NCBI GenBank assembly: GCA_964644695.1
Contig: CAZXWN010000012.1
Span: forward strand, 1-64,000
Length of the DNA stretch: 64,000 bases
From: CAZXWN01 sp964644695 [NCBI: uncultured bacterium]
GTDB taxonomy: Bacteria; UBP4; UBA4092
Reading direction: 5' to 3'
How positions within the stretch are numbered: position 1 is the first letter of the stretch; every line of letters starts with the position of its first letter. The notes beneath the pieces were generated by a model. That model was not told the origin of the DNA. It saw nothing but the letters and a program-made list of their open reading frames with translations, and made no database searches. This document shows positions 1 to 8,530 of this stretch, one piece after another. Both the position numbers and the translations under genes were made by a program.

Positions 1-43
1 CATTGTTTGAAGAATCAAATAGTAATCTCTATGAATGACGGTC

Positions 44-63
44 ATTCCTGCGGAAGCAGGAAT
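44..63. repeat. Short perfect palindrome (dispersed-repeat type)
   Basis: ATTCCTGC, a GGAA loop, then GCAGGAAT forms an 8-bp perfect stem, followed by CCAGT. Sequences of this form (ATTCC-TGC-GNAA-GCA-GGAATCCAGT) are widespread dispersed repeats in many bacterial genomes and often give spurious peptides reading VIPAEAGIQ. Only one copy was seen in this window, so repeat status is inferred from general knowledge. Confidence 0.55.
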
Positions 64-93
64 CCAGTATCTTATCTTTATTCTGAGTCATAA

Positions 94-142
94 CAGGGGT
101 GTTGCATCGGTTTCCAACCGGTGGACACCCCTGATTGTTTTT
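94..142 (+). terminator. Rho-independent terminator of a gene left of the window
   Basis: CAGGGGTG (94-101) pairs with CACCCCTG (126-133). The inner arm CGGTT/AACCG closes a TCC loop. The stem is followed by ATTGTTTTTA. It would end a plus-strand transcript entering from the left edge. Confidence 0.7.
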
Positions 143-217
143 ATAGGGGAAGATACTCTCATACTGGTAAAAGTGCCAGGATGTTCTTTGACAATTAAAT
201 CGGAATATGAGGTAACG

Positions 218-1279
218 CTATAAACCGCAGATTCGGTTCAGAATGGGATCCATTCCAAATCGAATAGGGTCGGTCACGGGTAGATTAAGCTGGGATGATA
301 GTTGAGTAATCAATGATTCCGCCGTATGTGTATCCAGTCTGCTGGTATTTAAGCTTATTCCTGCCCATTGCACCTGGGGTTGATAAACGACAGTCATCAA
401 TTGATAAAGCGTCATCCACTCTTTCATGTGCAACATGGGTAACTCAGGATTTTGATCAATACAAGCCAGCGTCGGGTCATGACACAGGATTAACCAGTGG
501 GGACACGCCCCATGTAATAGTGCCAATGTTAGTGGTGATGCCCCGGGATGAAGTAATGCGCCCTGTCCCTGGACCCAAATCAGTTCGGGTTGGGACTTTG
601 CCAGGTCCTGAACTTCTTTTTCGACACGGCCCGAGAGAAAGTCTCCGGGTACTCGGTCTAATGAAAAACCCGTACCATTTAATAGAATCCCCGTGGTATC
701 TGTTGCTAGGAATTTTGAAGGGATATCCCGTTGGAGTGCGAGATTATATCCTTCATGCGCTGTCAGTAATTTTCCCACCCTGTGATCAGTCCCTACGGTC
801 ATAATGGTGGAGGTGGTTAATTGAGCCGCCTGGTGAGTAGCAATCTGGGAGGTTCCATCCCATTCGCGGATATCCATCCACTTATCGCTATTTTCTTCAT
901 TTATAAAGTCATCACCAACTAAATCGGAAAACAGTGTGTGTTGATTGTTAATGATGAACAACCCCTGATGATGGGCTTCCATTAAGATGTGCCGATATGA
1001 ATCTGGAAGAATACCACCGGTCAGGTCTATCCCAACAATGAGACAATCAGGTTGATATGGCAGGATGTCAGAAAAGGAAGAGAAAATGGGTATCTCTGCA
1101 TGGATTCCCATAGCTGTCTGCAGGGTAGTTCCCGCTCGCATCTTGTCTAAGACAGCAACAATTCGGGTGGTTTGGTATTTCAGGAGAAACCAGGCCGTTC
1201 GTGCAAAATAAGGGTCCGTTAATCCTTCAGTTAAAAGGATGGCTCGTTGGTATGGAAATATTCTTGAGGTTTTCTTCAT
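218..1279 (-). CDS. DUF1611 family P-loop protein
   Basis: 353 residues. The N-terminal part resembles a Rossmann-like NAD-binding half (residues about 10-120). The C-terminal part carries a P-loop-like segment, GTDHRVGKLLT, near residues 163-173, which is the hallmark of the DUF1611 (DgcN-type) family. Members have been linked to D-amino-acid and N-acetyl-glutamate-type metabolism or to L-Ala-D/L-Glu utilisation, but the reaction here cannot be read from the sequence. The gene is monocistronic and divergent from the DUF2723 gene, with about 96 bp between them that should hold both promoters. There is no signal peptide or membrane segment, so it is probably cytoplasmic. Family assignment is fairly sure; function is not. 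Confidence 0.7.
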   Translation of the reverse strand: MKKTSRIFPYQRAILLTEGLTDPYFARTAWFLLKYQTTRIVAVLDKMRAGTTLQTAMGIHAEIPIFSSFSDILPYQPDCLIVGIDLTGGILPDSYRHILMEAHHQGLFIINNQHTLFSDLVGDDFINEENSDKWMDIREWDGTSQIATHQAAQLTTSTIMTVGTDHRVGKLLTAHEGYNLALQRDIPSKFLATDTTGILLNGTGFSLDRVPGDFLSGRVEKEVQDLAKSQPELIWVQGQGALLHPGASPLTLALLHGACPHWLILCHDPTLACIDQNPELPMLHMKEWMTLYQLMTVVYQPQVQWAGISLNTSRLDTHTAESLITQLSSQLNLPVTDPIRFGMDPILNRICGL

Positions 1280-1375
1280 GGTGGATTTTAAGCTACACTA
1301 GTTTAGAATTCTTTGATAATACTCTATCATGGACCCGTGATGAAGTGATGGGATGACTGTGCCTGGGAGGCTGTT

Positions 1376-3358
1376 TTGAAAAACTGGATTGATAAACACC
1401 CATCTATATGGATGTGGCTGGCAGGTGCTTTTGCCGGACTTATATATTGGATTTGTTGCCCGACTACGGTGACTTTTGGAGATAGTGGAGATTTTATTAC
1501 CGCGGCCTGGTGTGGTTGGTTTCCGCATCCTCCCGGATATCCTGCTTATACCATTATTGCCCGGTTGTTTGCCTTGCTTCCATTACCGGGTGAAGTGGCC
1601 TGGAAGGTTAATCTTTCCTCTGTTTTGTTTATGGCCTGTACCGTAGGGCTTATGGTACGGTTTTCTATCCGGTTGATTGGTCACCTTTTCCCAGAAGCAA
1701 AAGATAATGATTTAGGACGGTTTCTGATTGGACTGACCTCTCTGGGGGGAGCTCTGGTATTTGCTTTTCATAACGCCACATGGTCCCAGGCAATCATTGC
1801 CGAAGTCCATGCACTGAATGCCTTTTTGTTGATTGTGATGTTAAATCTGATTTTGGAATACTTTCAGAATCAGGATGATCGTTTATGGTGGGCAGGCAGT
1901 TTGATTTGGGGATTTAGTCTCGGAGTTCATCAGTCAGGTGTCTTATACCTTCTTCCTCTAGCACTGGCTTTGTGGCTGAGTGGACATTGGAGAAATGTAA
2001 CAAAGCCCAGGGTAATGATTACTTCTGTTGCATTGGTTTTATTAGGTTTTACAGTTCATTTGTGGCTCCCTTTAGTAAGTTTGCGGTTGCCCGTTGTGGA
2101 GTGGGGCTATGCTAACTATTGGAAGGGTTTTAAGGATATCCTTTTACGAGCGGATTATGCGCCTTTTGTTTGGAGCAGATCTGGGAATGTTTTGTTTAAT
2201 CAAATCTCCACTGCTGTTTGGATGTGGCTATTTGGCCAGGCTAACACAATTGGAGCTATCCTTTCTGGCATGGCGGGTGGTTTGTTCTTCATTGCTGGAG
2301 GATTGATGGTGATGAAGAGAGACCGGGTGGTTGGTTCTCTTTTGATTGGAATGGCATTGTTAGTAGCAGCCTTCTTTATTGCATCCAACAATCATTCCAT
2401 GGCCCGCCAACTCTCTCTGGAAACCCGTGATGTGTTCTTTATCCCGGCCTATCTGATTTATGGGTTGTGCTGGTCTGTTGGGATTTTTAGTATTGTTTAT
2501 CTGATTGCAGAGAATTATCAGGAACAAAGTCCTGCCATTAATACGGTGGGATATATTGTGGTATTATTCCTGGTTTTGATTAGCTGCCTGGTTCAATTCC
2601 CCCGGCATTATGAAAAGAACAACAGGCTTGCCAGCGAGTTTGGTCAGTTTATACTGGATACGATGGAAAAAGATGCTCTATACGTTGGCGATGATGATTT
2701 GCATCTATTTCCGGTGTGGTATCAACAACAAGTATTGGGTTATCGCAAAGATGTTCAAGTATGTTCCCGGACCTCTTTCTATAAGCATTATTACTATCTG
2801 GGGTTAAGAAATCGGAATATAAAACTGCCAGCATACAACTCAAAAGATGTCCCTCGTCATGACCCAAAGGCCGGCGACGTTTATTTGAATAAACAGATGT
2901 TTAGTCTTCTTAAAATGAACTTGGACCGACATCCAGCCTACTTTTATCAGAAGTATAGTTTTGTGCCGGATACGACAGTCTCTTTGTTTTTGCAGGGGAT
3001 TTTATATCGCGTAACTACAACACAGGTGTTTGGCCAAGTATCTACATCCGAGGGAAAATACCTTTCGCCTGCCAATTCGGTTACGATTCCAGAAATAGAC
3101 CCACTCCAGCAGGATCAGTGGGATTTTTGGCAGTCTTGGGCAGTGAAACGGTATGCTGATTATTATCGCCGTGAAGCACAAAGAAAAGTGTATGAAGCTC
3201 GTTATGATGAAGCCGAATCTATGTTTAAACAGGCTATAATGTGGGATACTTTAAATAGTCAAAATTATGCGGACTTGGGGCGATTTTACCTGCAACAGAA
3301 TAAAATGGCACCTGCCTTTGAGTGTTTCAAGCTTGCAAGGCAATACGAAAAGAAGTGA
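1376..3358 (+). CDS. DUF2723 membrane protein with C-terminal TPR
   Basis: 660 residues. It starts at TTG 1376, five bases after GGGAGG (1365-1370). Residues about 12-430 form a polytopic membrane domain. The first loop has the DUF2723 signature: FGDSGDFITAAW followed by PHPPGYP near residues 33-56. The family is related to GT-C glycosyltransferases of the PMT/TMEM260 kind, which use lipid-linked sugars on the periplasmic side. A soluble domain follows (about 430-600), and the last 60 residues (EAESMFKQAIMWDTLNSQNY) form at least one TPR. The gene converges on the pilin pair, with a three-base gap. A role in surface glycosylation, possibly of pilins, is inference from position only. Confidence 0.8.
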   Translation: MKNWIDKHPSIWMWLAGAFAGLIYWICCPTTVTFGDSGDFITAAWCGWFPHPPGYPAYTIIARLFALLPLPGEVAWKVNLSSVLFMACTVGLMVRFSIRLIGHLFPEAKDNDLGRFLIGLTSLGGALVFAFHNATWSQAIIAEVHALNAFLLIVMLNLILEYFQNQDDRLWWAGSLIWGFSLGVHQSGVLYLLPLALALWLSGHWRNVTKPRVMITSVALVLLGFTVHLWLPLVSLRLPVVEWGYANYWKGFKDILLRADYAPFVWSRSGNVLFNQISTAVWMWLFGQANTIGAILSGMAGGLFFIAGGLMVMKRDRVVGSLLIGMALLVAAFFIASNNHSMARQLSLETRDVFFIPAYLIYGLCWSVGIFSIVYLIAENYQEQSPAINTVGYIVVLFLVLISCLVQFPRHYEKNNRLASEFGQFILDTMEKDALYVGDDDLHLFPVWYQQQVLGYRKDVQVCSRTSFYKHYYYLGLRNRNIKLPAYNSKDVPRHDPKAGDVYLNKQMFSLLKMNLDRHPAYFYQKYSFVPDTTVSLFLQGILYRVTTTQVFGQVSTSEGKYLSPANSVTIPEIDPLQQDQWDFWQSWAVKRYADYYRREAQRKVYEARYDEAESMFKQAIMWDTLNSQNYADLGRFYLQQNKMAPAFECFKLARQYEKK

Positions 3359-3361
3359 AAC

Positions 3362-3748
3362 TTAAATATTTCCTAACTTATGCGTTGAAAATTCTGGGTT
3401 TACCGGTTCATAATTGGGGCACATTACTTCTTCGCTGATTTTACCTGAGCTTTGTTTCGCTGTACCAATTACATAATCATCATCTGTTGAGGGACAGTGA
3501 ACAAAATTCGGTATCCTTACATAGGCCTGTAAATCATCAATATTATATATGTCATTACCAGTTTTTTTGTTTTCAATAGCATATTGTGCTCTGGCATCTT
3601 CAAGAATCCTCAAATTGTTTACACAGGCCTTGGCTGTAGATTGTACACGACTACGAAGATAATAAGGTATAGCGATAACAGCGAGTATCCCAATAATACC
3701 CACCACTATCATGATTTCCACTAGAGTAAATCCCTTGGAATTATTCAT
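3362..3748 (-). CDS. Type IV pilin-like protein (second of pair)
   Basis: 128 residues from ATG 3748; a GTG three bases upstream is an alternative. The N-terminus is a class III prepilin signal: MNNSKG|FTLVEIMIVVG, with Glu at +5 of the mature protein, followed by one hydrophobic helix. The ACVNNLRILEDARAQYA region matches its neighbour at 3831-4190 closely, so the two are paralogues. The C-terminal part has three cysteines (HCPST, MCPNY and ACVNN). The Shine-Dalgarno AAGGG lies just after the T-run of the terminator between the two pilins, so expression probably depends on read-through or a local promoter. It needs a PilD peptidase encoded elsewhere. Confidence 0.85.
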   Translation of the reverse strand: MNNSKGFTLVEIMIVVGIIGILAVIAIPYYLRSRVQSTAKACVNNLRILEDARAQYAIENKKTGNDIYNIDDLQAYVRIPNFVHCPSTDDDYVIGTAKQSSGKISEEVMCPNYEPVNPEFSTHKLGNI

Positions 3749-3761
3749 CACATTTGCCCTT

Positions 3762-3812
3762 AAAAAAGAATGGCGTCTTAATAAGTTAGTAGTAACTTCT
3801 CAAGACGCCATT
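3762..3812 (-). terminator. Intergenic terminator/attenuator between two pilins
   Basis: On the minus strand AATGGCGTCTT (from 3812) pairs over 11 bp with AAGACGCCATT (ends 3769). A nested AAGTTA/TAACTT arm lies inside, and CTTTTTT follows. It sits between the upstream pilin (3831-4190) and the downstream one (3362-3748), so it should reduce expression of the second. Confidence 0.8.
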
Positions 3813-3830
3813 GAGTTAATCCTAAATTGA

Positions 3831-4190
3831 TTATGGATACTGGTGACCAGAGAATTCCGGATCAGCATCATCCTGATTATCGCATGTAACAGGACCTGCC
3901 ACAGAGCTAATATCGTAAGCAGTCGCATTTGCTGGGCAACTGAAGGAATTAACTGTGTCTCTCATGTATGGAATGAGATCATCCGAAGTTGGTGTAGAAG
4001 TTCCATCTTTCTTGTTTTCCAATGCCCACTGCTGTTTAGCACCATCAATCTGTTTCAGATTGTTGACGCAGGCTTTGGTGGTGGCCTGGATTCTTGCCCG
4101 AATGAAATTCGGGATGGCGATAGCTGCCAGAATACCGATAATAGCCACAACGATCATGATTTCTACGAGAGTAAAACCTTTTTTATTCAT
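3831..4190 (-). CDS. Type IV pilin-like protein (first of pair, sigma-54 controlled)
   Basis: 119 residues. ATG 4190 is preferred over an earlier in-frame start because GGGAGGG lies eight bases before it. The prepilin signal is MNKKG|FTLVEIMIVVAIIGI, followed by AAIAIPNFIRARIQ, typical of GspG-like and major pilins. ACVNNLKQIDGAKQQWALE follows, a segment frequent in pilins of PVC-type bacteria. Cysteines CVNN, SCPAN and VTCDN could form one disulfide. The gene lies 55-65 bases downstream of a perfect -24/-12 promoter and next to genes for an NtrC-class activator and its kinase, as pilA lies next to pilS-pilR in other bacteria. It is the best candidate for a regulated structural pilin here. 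Confidence 0.9.
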   Translation of the reverse strand: MNKKGFTLVEIMIVVAIIGILAAIAIPNFIRARIQATTKACVNNLKQIDGAKQQWALENKKDGTSTPTSDDLIPYMRDTVNSFSCPANATAYDISSVAGPVTCDNQDDADPEFSGHQYP

Positions 4191-4254
4191 TTTATATTCC
4201 CTCCCTTCCATATTTGTTTTTAATCTTTTTTCACTTTCGACATTTCATATTGAA

Positions 4255-4270
4255 AGCAAAGATTGTGCCA
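4255..4270 (-). promoter_or_regulatory. Sigma-54 (-24/-12) promoter of pilin operon
   Basis: Minus strand TGGCAC-AATCT-TTGCT matches the consensus TGGCAC-N5-TTGCW at every fixed position. Transcription would start near 4243, giving a leader of about 55 bases. An inverted repeat, GCCAGG-TTG-CCTGGC (4267-4281), overlaps the -24 box and may bind a second regulator. Confidence 0.9.
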
Positions 4271-4370
4271 GGTTGCCTGGCTAATAGAATAATATAAGAT
4301 AACGCCTTATTTATCAAGTGTTTTGAAAATTATTCTGCAAAGAAAGTTAATACAAATGGGTGTTTGGATG

Positions 4371-4386
4371 TGTATATGCGTATACA
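4371..4386. promoter_or_regulatory. Candidate activator-binding palindrome upstream of sigma-54 promoter
   Basis: TGTATA-TGCG-TATACA is a perfect 6+6 inverted repeat about 100 bp upstream of the -24 box, the usual distance for an NtrC-class enhancer site. Assignment to the adjacent response regulator is inference. Confidence 0.5.
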
Positions 4387-4428
4387 TATTGTTTACTTTA
4401 CTTAACAGAAACGGATGGGATGTGGCTT

Positions 4429-5814
4429 CTAATAATCCATGAGCTGGTACTTAGTTAATTTATCGTAGAGGCCTTTTCGGCTTAACCCCAATTGCTTAGC
4501 GGTTGCCGTACGATTACCATGACAATCCTGAAGAGCTTTCATAATCAATCGTTTTTCTGTCTCAGCAGTCATGTTTGTGATGTGATTTGAAAGGGAAGAG
4601 CCTGGTTCAATATCAAGCTCATTGTTTGTTCTTACATTATTTATGGATTGAGTGGGTAACCCTACTGGAAGAAGATCTTCCGTAAGCACATCTGTCGAAG
4701 CTAATGCCACAGAGCGTTGTATAAAATTCTCAAATTCGCGGACATTCCCGGGCCATGTATATGTATTTAAAAAATGCATTACTTCAGGAGAAACTCTGGA
4801 TACAGATTTGTGAAACTTCTTGTTATAGATTTTCAGGAAATGATCCAAAAGAAGAGTAATGTCACCCGGACGTTCCCTTAATGGAGGAATGAAGATGGGG
4901 ATAACATTTAATCTGAAATAAAGGTCTTCCCTAAAACGCTTTTCATTTACAGCTTTTACGAGGTCTTGATTCGTTGCGGCGACAACTCGGATATCCACCT
5001 TAATTGCTTGACGACCACCGACGCGTTCAAATTCTCTTTCCTGTAAGATACGGAGTAGTTTTGCCTGGGTTGACAGAGCCATGTCACCAATTTCATCCAG
5101 AAGAATGGTGCCCCCTTGTGCCTGTTCAAATTTCCCCACATGCCTATCTGTTGCACCAGTGAAAGCCCCACGTTCGTGTCCAAATAATTCTGATTCGAGC
5201 AGTCCTTCCGGGATGGCAACACAGTTCATTTTAACAAAGGGTTTTTGAGCACGTTTACTGGAAAAATGGATAGCCTGAGATACAAGTTCTTTTCCTGTAC
5301 CACTTTCACCAACAACAAGAACTGTAACATCCAGTTCTGCGACCTGCTTAATAAGGCGGAACACTTCTTGCATTCGGGGACTCTGTCCCACTAGGTTTGA
5401 AAAACTCAATTCTGGACGTTGAAGCGCTTCTAACTCTCTGGTTAATCGGCTTTTTTCAATGGCACGACGTACAACAACTCTCAATTCATTAATATCAAAA
5501 GGTTTGTTGAAAAAATCATATGCTCCGGCATTAAGTGCTTGATAAGCTTTTTCACGATTTCCATGGGCGGTGACCATTAAAACAACAGAATTCGTTGATA
5601 TTTCACGGATTTGCAGTAAGGTTTCCATGCCATCCATCTTAGGCATTTTTAAGTCAAGGATAATGACATCAAAAGGTACCTGCCGGATCTTCTCAAGAGC
5701 TTTAAATCCGTTATCAGCTGTATCTATCAGACATTCCTCATGTTTCAGAATCTCTGACAAGGTGAATCGCATATTTTCTTCATCATCAACAATCAGAATT
5801 CGCGGCAGAGGCAC
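4429..5814 (-). CDS. NtrC-family sigma-54-dependent response regulator (PilR-like)
   Basis: 461 residues, starting at GTG 5814 with AAAGGAG seven bases upstream. Residues 1-120 are a receiver with the phosphorylatable Asp54 in ILDLKMP. Residues about 142-375 are an AAA+ domain with Walker A GESGTGKE, the sigma-54-contact loop GAFTGA, Walker B ILLDEIGDM and the WPGNVREF motif. The last 45 residues are a Fis-type HTH (GNRTATAKQLGLSRKGLYDK). It overlaps the upstream kinase gene by 29 bases, implying coupled translation. Its only visible target is the sigma-54 promoter immediately downstream at 4255-4270. PilR-like is inferred from context; AtoC or ZraR-like is the alternative. Confidence 0.92.
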   Translation of the reverse strand: MPLPRILIVDDEENMRFTLSEILKHEECLIDTADNGFKALEKIRQVPFDVIILDLKMPKMDGMETLLQIREISTNSVVLMVTAHGNREKAYQALNAGAYDFFNKPFDINELRVVVRRAIEKSRLTRELEALQRPELSFSNLVGQSPRMQEVFRLIKQVAELDVTVLVVGESGTGKELVSQAIHFSSKRAQKPFVKMNCVAIPEGLLESELFGHERGAFTGATDRHVGKFEQAQGGTILLDEIGDMALSTQAKLLRILQEREFERVGGRQAIKVDIRVVAATNQDLVKAVNEKRFREDLYFRLNVIPIFIPPLRERPGDITLLLDHFLKIYNKKFHKSVSRVSPEVMHFLNTYTWPGNVREFENFIQRSVALASTDVLTEDLLPVGLPTQSINNVRTNNELDIEPGSSLSNHITNMTAETEKRLIMKALQDCHGNRTATAKQLGLSRKGLYDKLTKYQLMDY

Positions 5815-7393
5815 TGTCAGGCTCCTTTGATGTCACATCATTAATCATCGGCAGGGTGATTCGAAATACTGTGGGCTGGTTTGGTTGGCTTGTCACCTCA
5901 ATCATTCCGCTGTGGGCAGCAATAATTTGATGTGTGATAGCCAGTCCAAGCCCTGTACCTGCTGTTTTAGTTGTGTAAAATGGGTCAAATATCTGTTCGA
6001 TTTTATCTGGCGTAATCAATGATCCGGTATTACTGATTTCAATAATAACCCGCCCTTTTGATGTGCTGGGAATTTCACCTGGAATCGATTTGTAAAGGCT
6101 TTGTACTGTAATGGTTTGTGGAATATTATCGTTATTTTCCAAAATAGCCTCAACAGCATTTCTCAGCACATTTAAAAAAGCCTGAAACAGTTTACCATGT
6201 TCTCCCCAAAACAAGGGTATGTCGGGTGCGAGTTTTTCAATCACTTCAATAGTATCAGGATAATTTTTATCATGTTTAAGAATTTCAATGGCATCTTGGA
6301 TTGTTTTATTAATAGAACTTTTCGAGTTTCCGCCCTCCGTAACACGAGAAAAGGAAAGTAGTTCTTCAACAATCAGATTAAGACGATCGACTTCTTTAAT
6401 AATAACCTGGGTGTATTGCCGTTTTGGATCGTCCGGTTGAAAATCTTCTTGTATTAACTGAGTCAGTCCTTTCATAGATCCCAGTGGATTCCTGATTTCG
6501 TGGGCTAAGCCTGTTGCCAGAGTACCAATTGCTGCTAAACGGTCAGAGCGTTGGAGTTGTTGATGTATCATCTTGACGCGTGTCAAATCCTTGAATGTGG
6601 CAATAATTCCCAGCGTATTTCCACTTTTTTCTTTTAGGAAAGAAATCGATATTCCAATAGGAATTGTTTTTTGATGTTTGGTATGAATGGTCATTTCCTC
6701 AGAGGAAAATGTCTGAGAATTTTGCAGTGATAATCGGAAAATTTCTCTAACTCTGTGATTTTCCTTTATATCTGGGAATGTATCGAAAATTGATTTTCCC
6801 ACCAAATCTTTCTCAGATAATTCCAATGCTGACTCCGCTGTTTTATTGGCAGTCGTAATGATTCCTCTTGTATCCAGGGTTAATACTCCACCTGCCAGAC
6901 TCTCCAGAATATACTTATTTCTTTCATGGACATACTGCTGAAGACTGCTGAGCATTTGATTGTAACTATCCTGAAGTTTCCCTATTTCTTCATGGACTGG
7001 CAGGTCAACTTGGGTTTTGTCAAAAGAGGGTGTATGACTGACTTGTTGCAACATTTCAGTGATTTGTTTGAGTGGTCGGACAATTACATAACTTAATCCC
7101 AATCCCGCAAAACCGGCTAATAATGTGGCTATTAGAAGATAAACATATTGAATAAATAAAATATCAGCCTGATTTTCAGGTTTAATTTTCAGGACTTGCA
7201 GGTTGTAGTTAAATATTTGGATTAAGATGATTCCGGATAGCAGTACTAACAGACAGGTGAGAATCGGTGCTGCAAACATCAACCGCACCTGCCATTTTTT
7301 TCGATGCAGCCCCACATCAGATTGGGTTAGTCTTTTGTTTTGGTCTGGCCCTTTAGGATCTGGGGTATTATTTTTTATTTTGGGATATACCAT
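5786..7393 (-). CDS. Membrane PAS sensor histidine kinase (NtrB/PilS-like)
   Basis: 535 residues. Two transmembrane helices (about 37-63 and 78-106) flank only a short periplasmic loop. A HAMP-like segment (about 105-155) and a PAS domain (about 158-270) follow. The HisKA dimerisation helix has its phospho-acceptor at His298 in GLAHEIRNP. The catalytic domain shows LNVLRNAVEAI (N box) and GTGLGLAI (G box). It is the partner of the overlapping sigma-54 activator. The start overlaps the upstream TPR gene by 26 bases and has no clear Shine-Dalgarno, which suggests coupling. The small periplasmic loop favours sensing in the membrane, as proposed for PilS. Confidence 0.9.
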   Translation of the reverse strand: MVYPKIKNNTPDPKGPDQNKRLTQSDVGLHRKKWQVRLMFAAPILTCLLVLLSGIILIQIFNYNLQVLKIKPENQADILFIQYVYLLIATLLAGFAGLGLSYVIVRPLKQITEMLQQVSHTPSFDKTQVDLPVHEEIGKLQDSYNQMLSSLQQYVHERNKYILESLAGGVLTLDTRGIITTANKTAESALELSEKDLVGKSIFDTFPDIKENHRVREIFRLSLQNSQTFSSEEMTIHTKHQKTIPIGISISFLKEKSGNTLGIIATFKDLTRVKMIHQQLQRSDRLAAIGTLATGLAHEIRNPLGSMKGLTQLIQEDFQPDDPKRQYTQVIIKEVDRLNLIVEELLSFSRVTEGGNSKSSINKTIQDAIEILKHDKNYPDTIEVIEKLAPDIPLFWGEHGKLFQAFLNVLRNAVEAILENNDNIPQTITVQSLYKSIPGEIPSTSKGRVIIEISNTGSLITPDKIEQIFDPFYTTKTAGTGLGLAITHQIIAAHSGMIEVTSQPNQPTVFRITLPMINDVTSKEPDSASAANSDC

Positions 7394-8174
7394 TTTTTGT
7401 TTTTGATGCCATTTCGGCGGTTAAAGCAGATAACCTGCTGTCGGCGGTTTTTGAATGAGGATCTATTTTTAATGCAGATACTTCCTTCCAAACTTGAATG
7501 GCGTCAGAAATATTTTGTGTACTTTCCAGTGAAAAGGCTAAATATTCCAGAGTAATTGCACGGTCGCGATCATCCATTTTCATGCAGGTTGATTGTGCAA
7601 ACAGTTCTTGAGCTTTAGTGAAATCATGAAGTTGATGAAAGTACAGTTTACCCATATCAGAATATAACTCATATTTATCTGGATTTTGGTCAATACCTTC
7701 CTGTAAAAATGTGATTGCCGTTGTGGTTTGATCTAACTTTTTGTAAAGCCACCATGACCCCACCTCGTAAGCATTAATAAATTGAGGGTCCAAATCTGTG
7801 ATGATTCGAATCAAAGGCATAAACTGGGTGGTTGGTTTACGTCTGGAATCTAAAGGTTTTCTGCCTTCAATGTGTTCCGGATGCCCGGGATGAATCAATT
7901 CATGCTCTTCAGGCGTGACATTGGCATGGAAATAATCTTCAACTTTCAGCCAAAGAACATTGGCCAGAGTGATTCGGATTTCTCTGAACACTCCGGCCGC
8001 AATTGTTTGGGTGTTTAGAGGTTTTAATTGGCTGTGATGATGATGTCCTTCCAGGCCTTCTCTTTGATGACTAATATAGATGGAGAGGGACCAAATAACA
8101 GCAATCAGCACAATTACCAGAATCCAAAACCCCCACTTTTGTTTGAGAGGTTTCATGGTTTTTGTTAGGAACAC
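7368..8174 (-). CDS. Membrane-anchored TPR protein
   Basis: 268 residues. One N-terminal helix (about 13-33, GFWILVIVLIAVIWSLSIYI) anchors it with the bulk outside the cytoplasm. A His-rich stretch (EGHHHHS) follows, then an IRITLANVLWLKVEDYFH region. At least three TPR-like units lie at about 120-235 (AITFLQEGIDQNPDKYELYS is one). It sits between the Rieske gene and the sensor kinase in one minus-strand run, overlapping the kinase by 26 bases. TPR proteins in pilus loci often help secretin or pilus assembly, but no specific role can be assigned. Confidence 0.7.
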   Translation of the reverse strand: MFLTKTMKPLKQKWGFWILVIVLIAVIWSLSIYISHQREGLEGHHHHSQLKPLNTQTIAAGVFREIRITLANVLWLKVEDYFHANVTPEEHELIHPGHPEHIEGRKPLDSRRKPTTQFMPLIRIITDLDPQFINAYEVGSWWLYKKLDQTTTAITFLQEGIDQNPDKYELYSDMGKLYFHQLHDFTKAQELFAQSTCMKMDDRDRAITLEYLAFSLESTQNISDAIQVWKEVSALKIDPHSKTADSRLSALTAEMASKTKNGISQNKK

Positions 8175-8221
8175 TCTAAGCGTCCTTTATAACCCTTTCG
8201 TGATTAATTGTATATTAAAAA

Positions 8222-8530
8222 TCATGGCAATTGAATCTGGACGGTGTTGTTTCTCAGACGGACAGGATATGACTGTATTCCCATATTAGGATACAGAGGT
8301 GATTTCCCATCTGTCAGATTAAAACTCCATCCATGCCAGGGACAATGAATCCTACTATCTTGAAGATAACCCTCACTTAAATCCCCTCCTGCATGTGGAC
8401 AAATGCTATCCAGCGCATAAATGACTCCTGAATAATTAACAAGCAGGATGTCCTTACCGGCAGCGGAAACTTTCAGGATGTTTCCTTCAGGAATATCGTC
8501 AATCAAAGCGATTGTAATATACTCACTCAT
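8222..8530 (-). CDS. Small Rieske [2Fe-2S] protein
   Basis: 102 residues from ATG 8530; a longer reading back to 8635 exists but would overlap DUF309 by 113 bases. The two cluster motifs are CPHAGG (Cys-x-His) and CPWHGW (Cys-x2-His), spaced as in NirD and BphF-type Rieske ferredoxins. There is no signal peptide or anchor, so it is probably a soluble cytoplasmic electron carrier. The start lies eight bases inside the DUF309 gene, which indicates translational coupling. The oxygenase or reductase partner is not in the window. Confidence 0.9.
   Translation of the reverse strand: MSEYITIALIDDIPEGNILKVSAAGKDILLVNYSGVIYALDSICPHAGGDLSEGYLQDSRIHCPWHGWSFNLTDGKSPLYPNMGIQSYPVRLRNNTVQIQLP

Noticed and set aside
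35-223. Small plus-strand frame beginning MTVIPAEAGIQ
   Set aside because: This is the familiar spurious translation of the palindromic repeat at 44-63, and it runs through a terminator hairpin.
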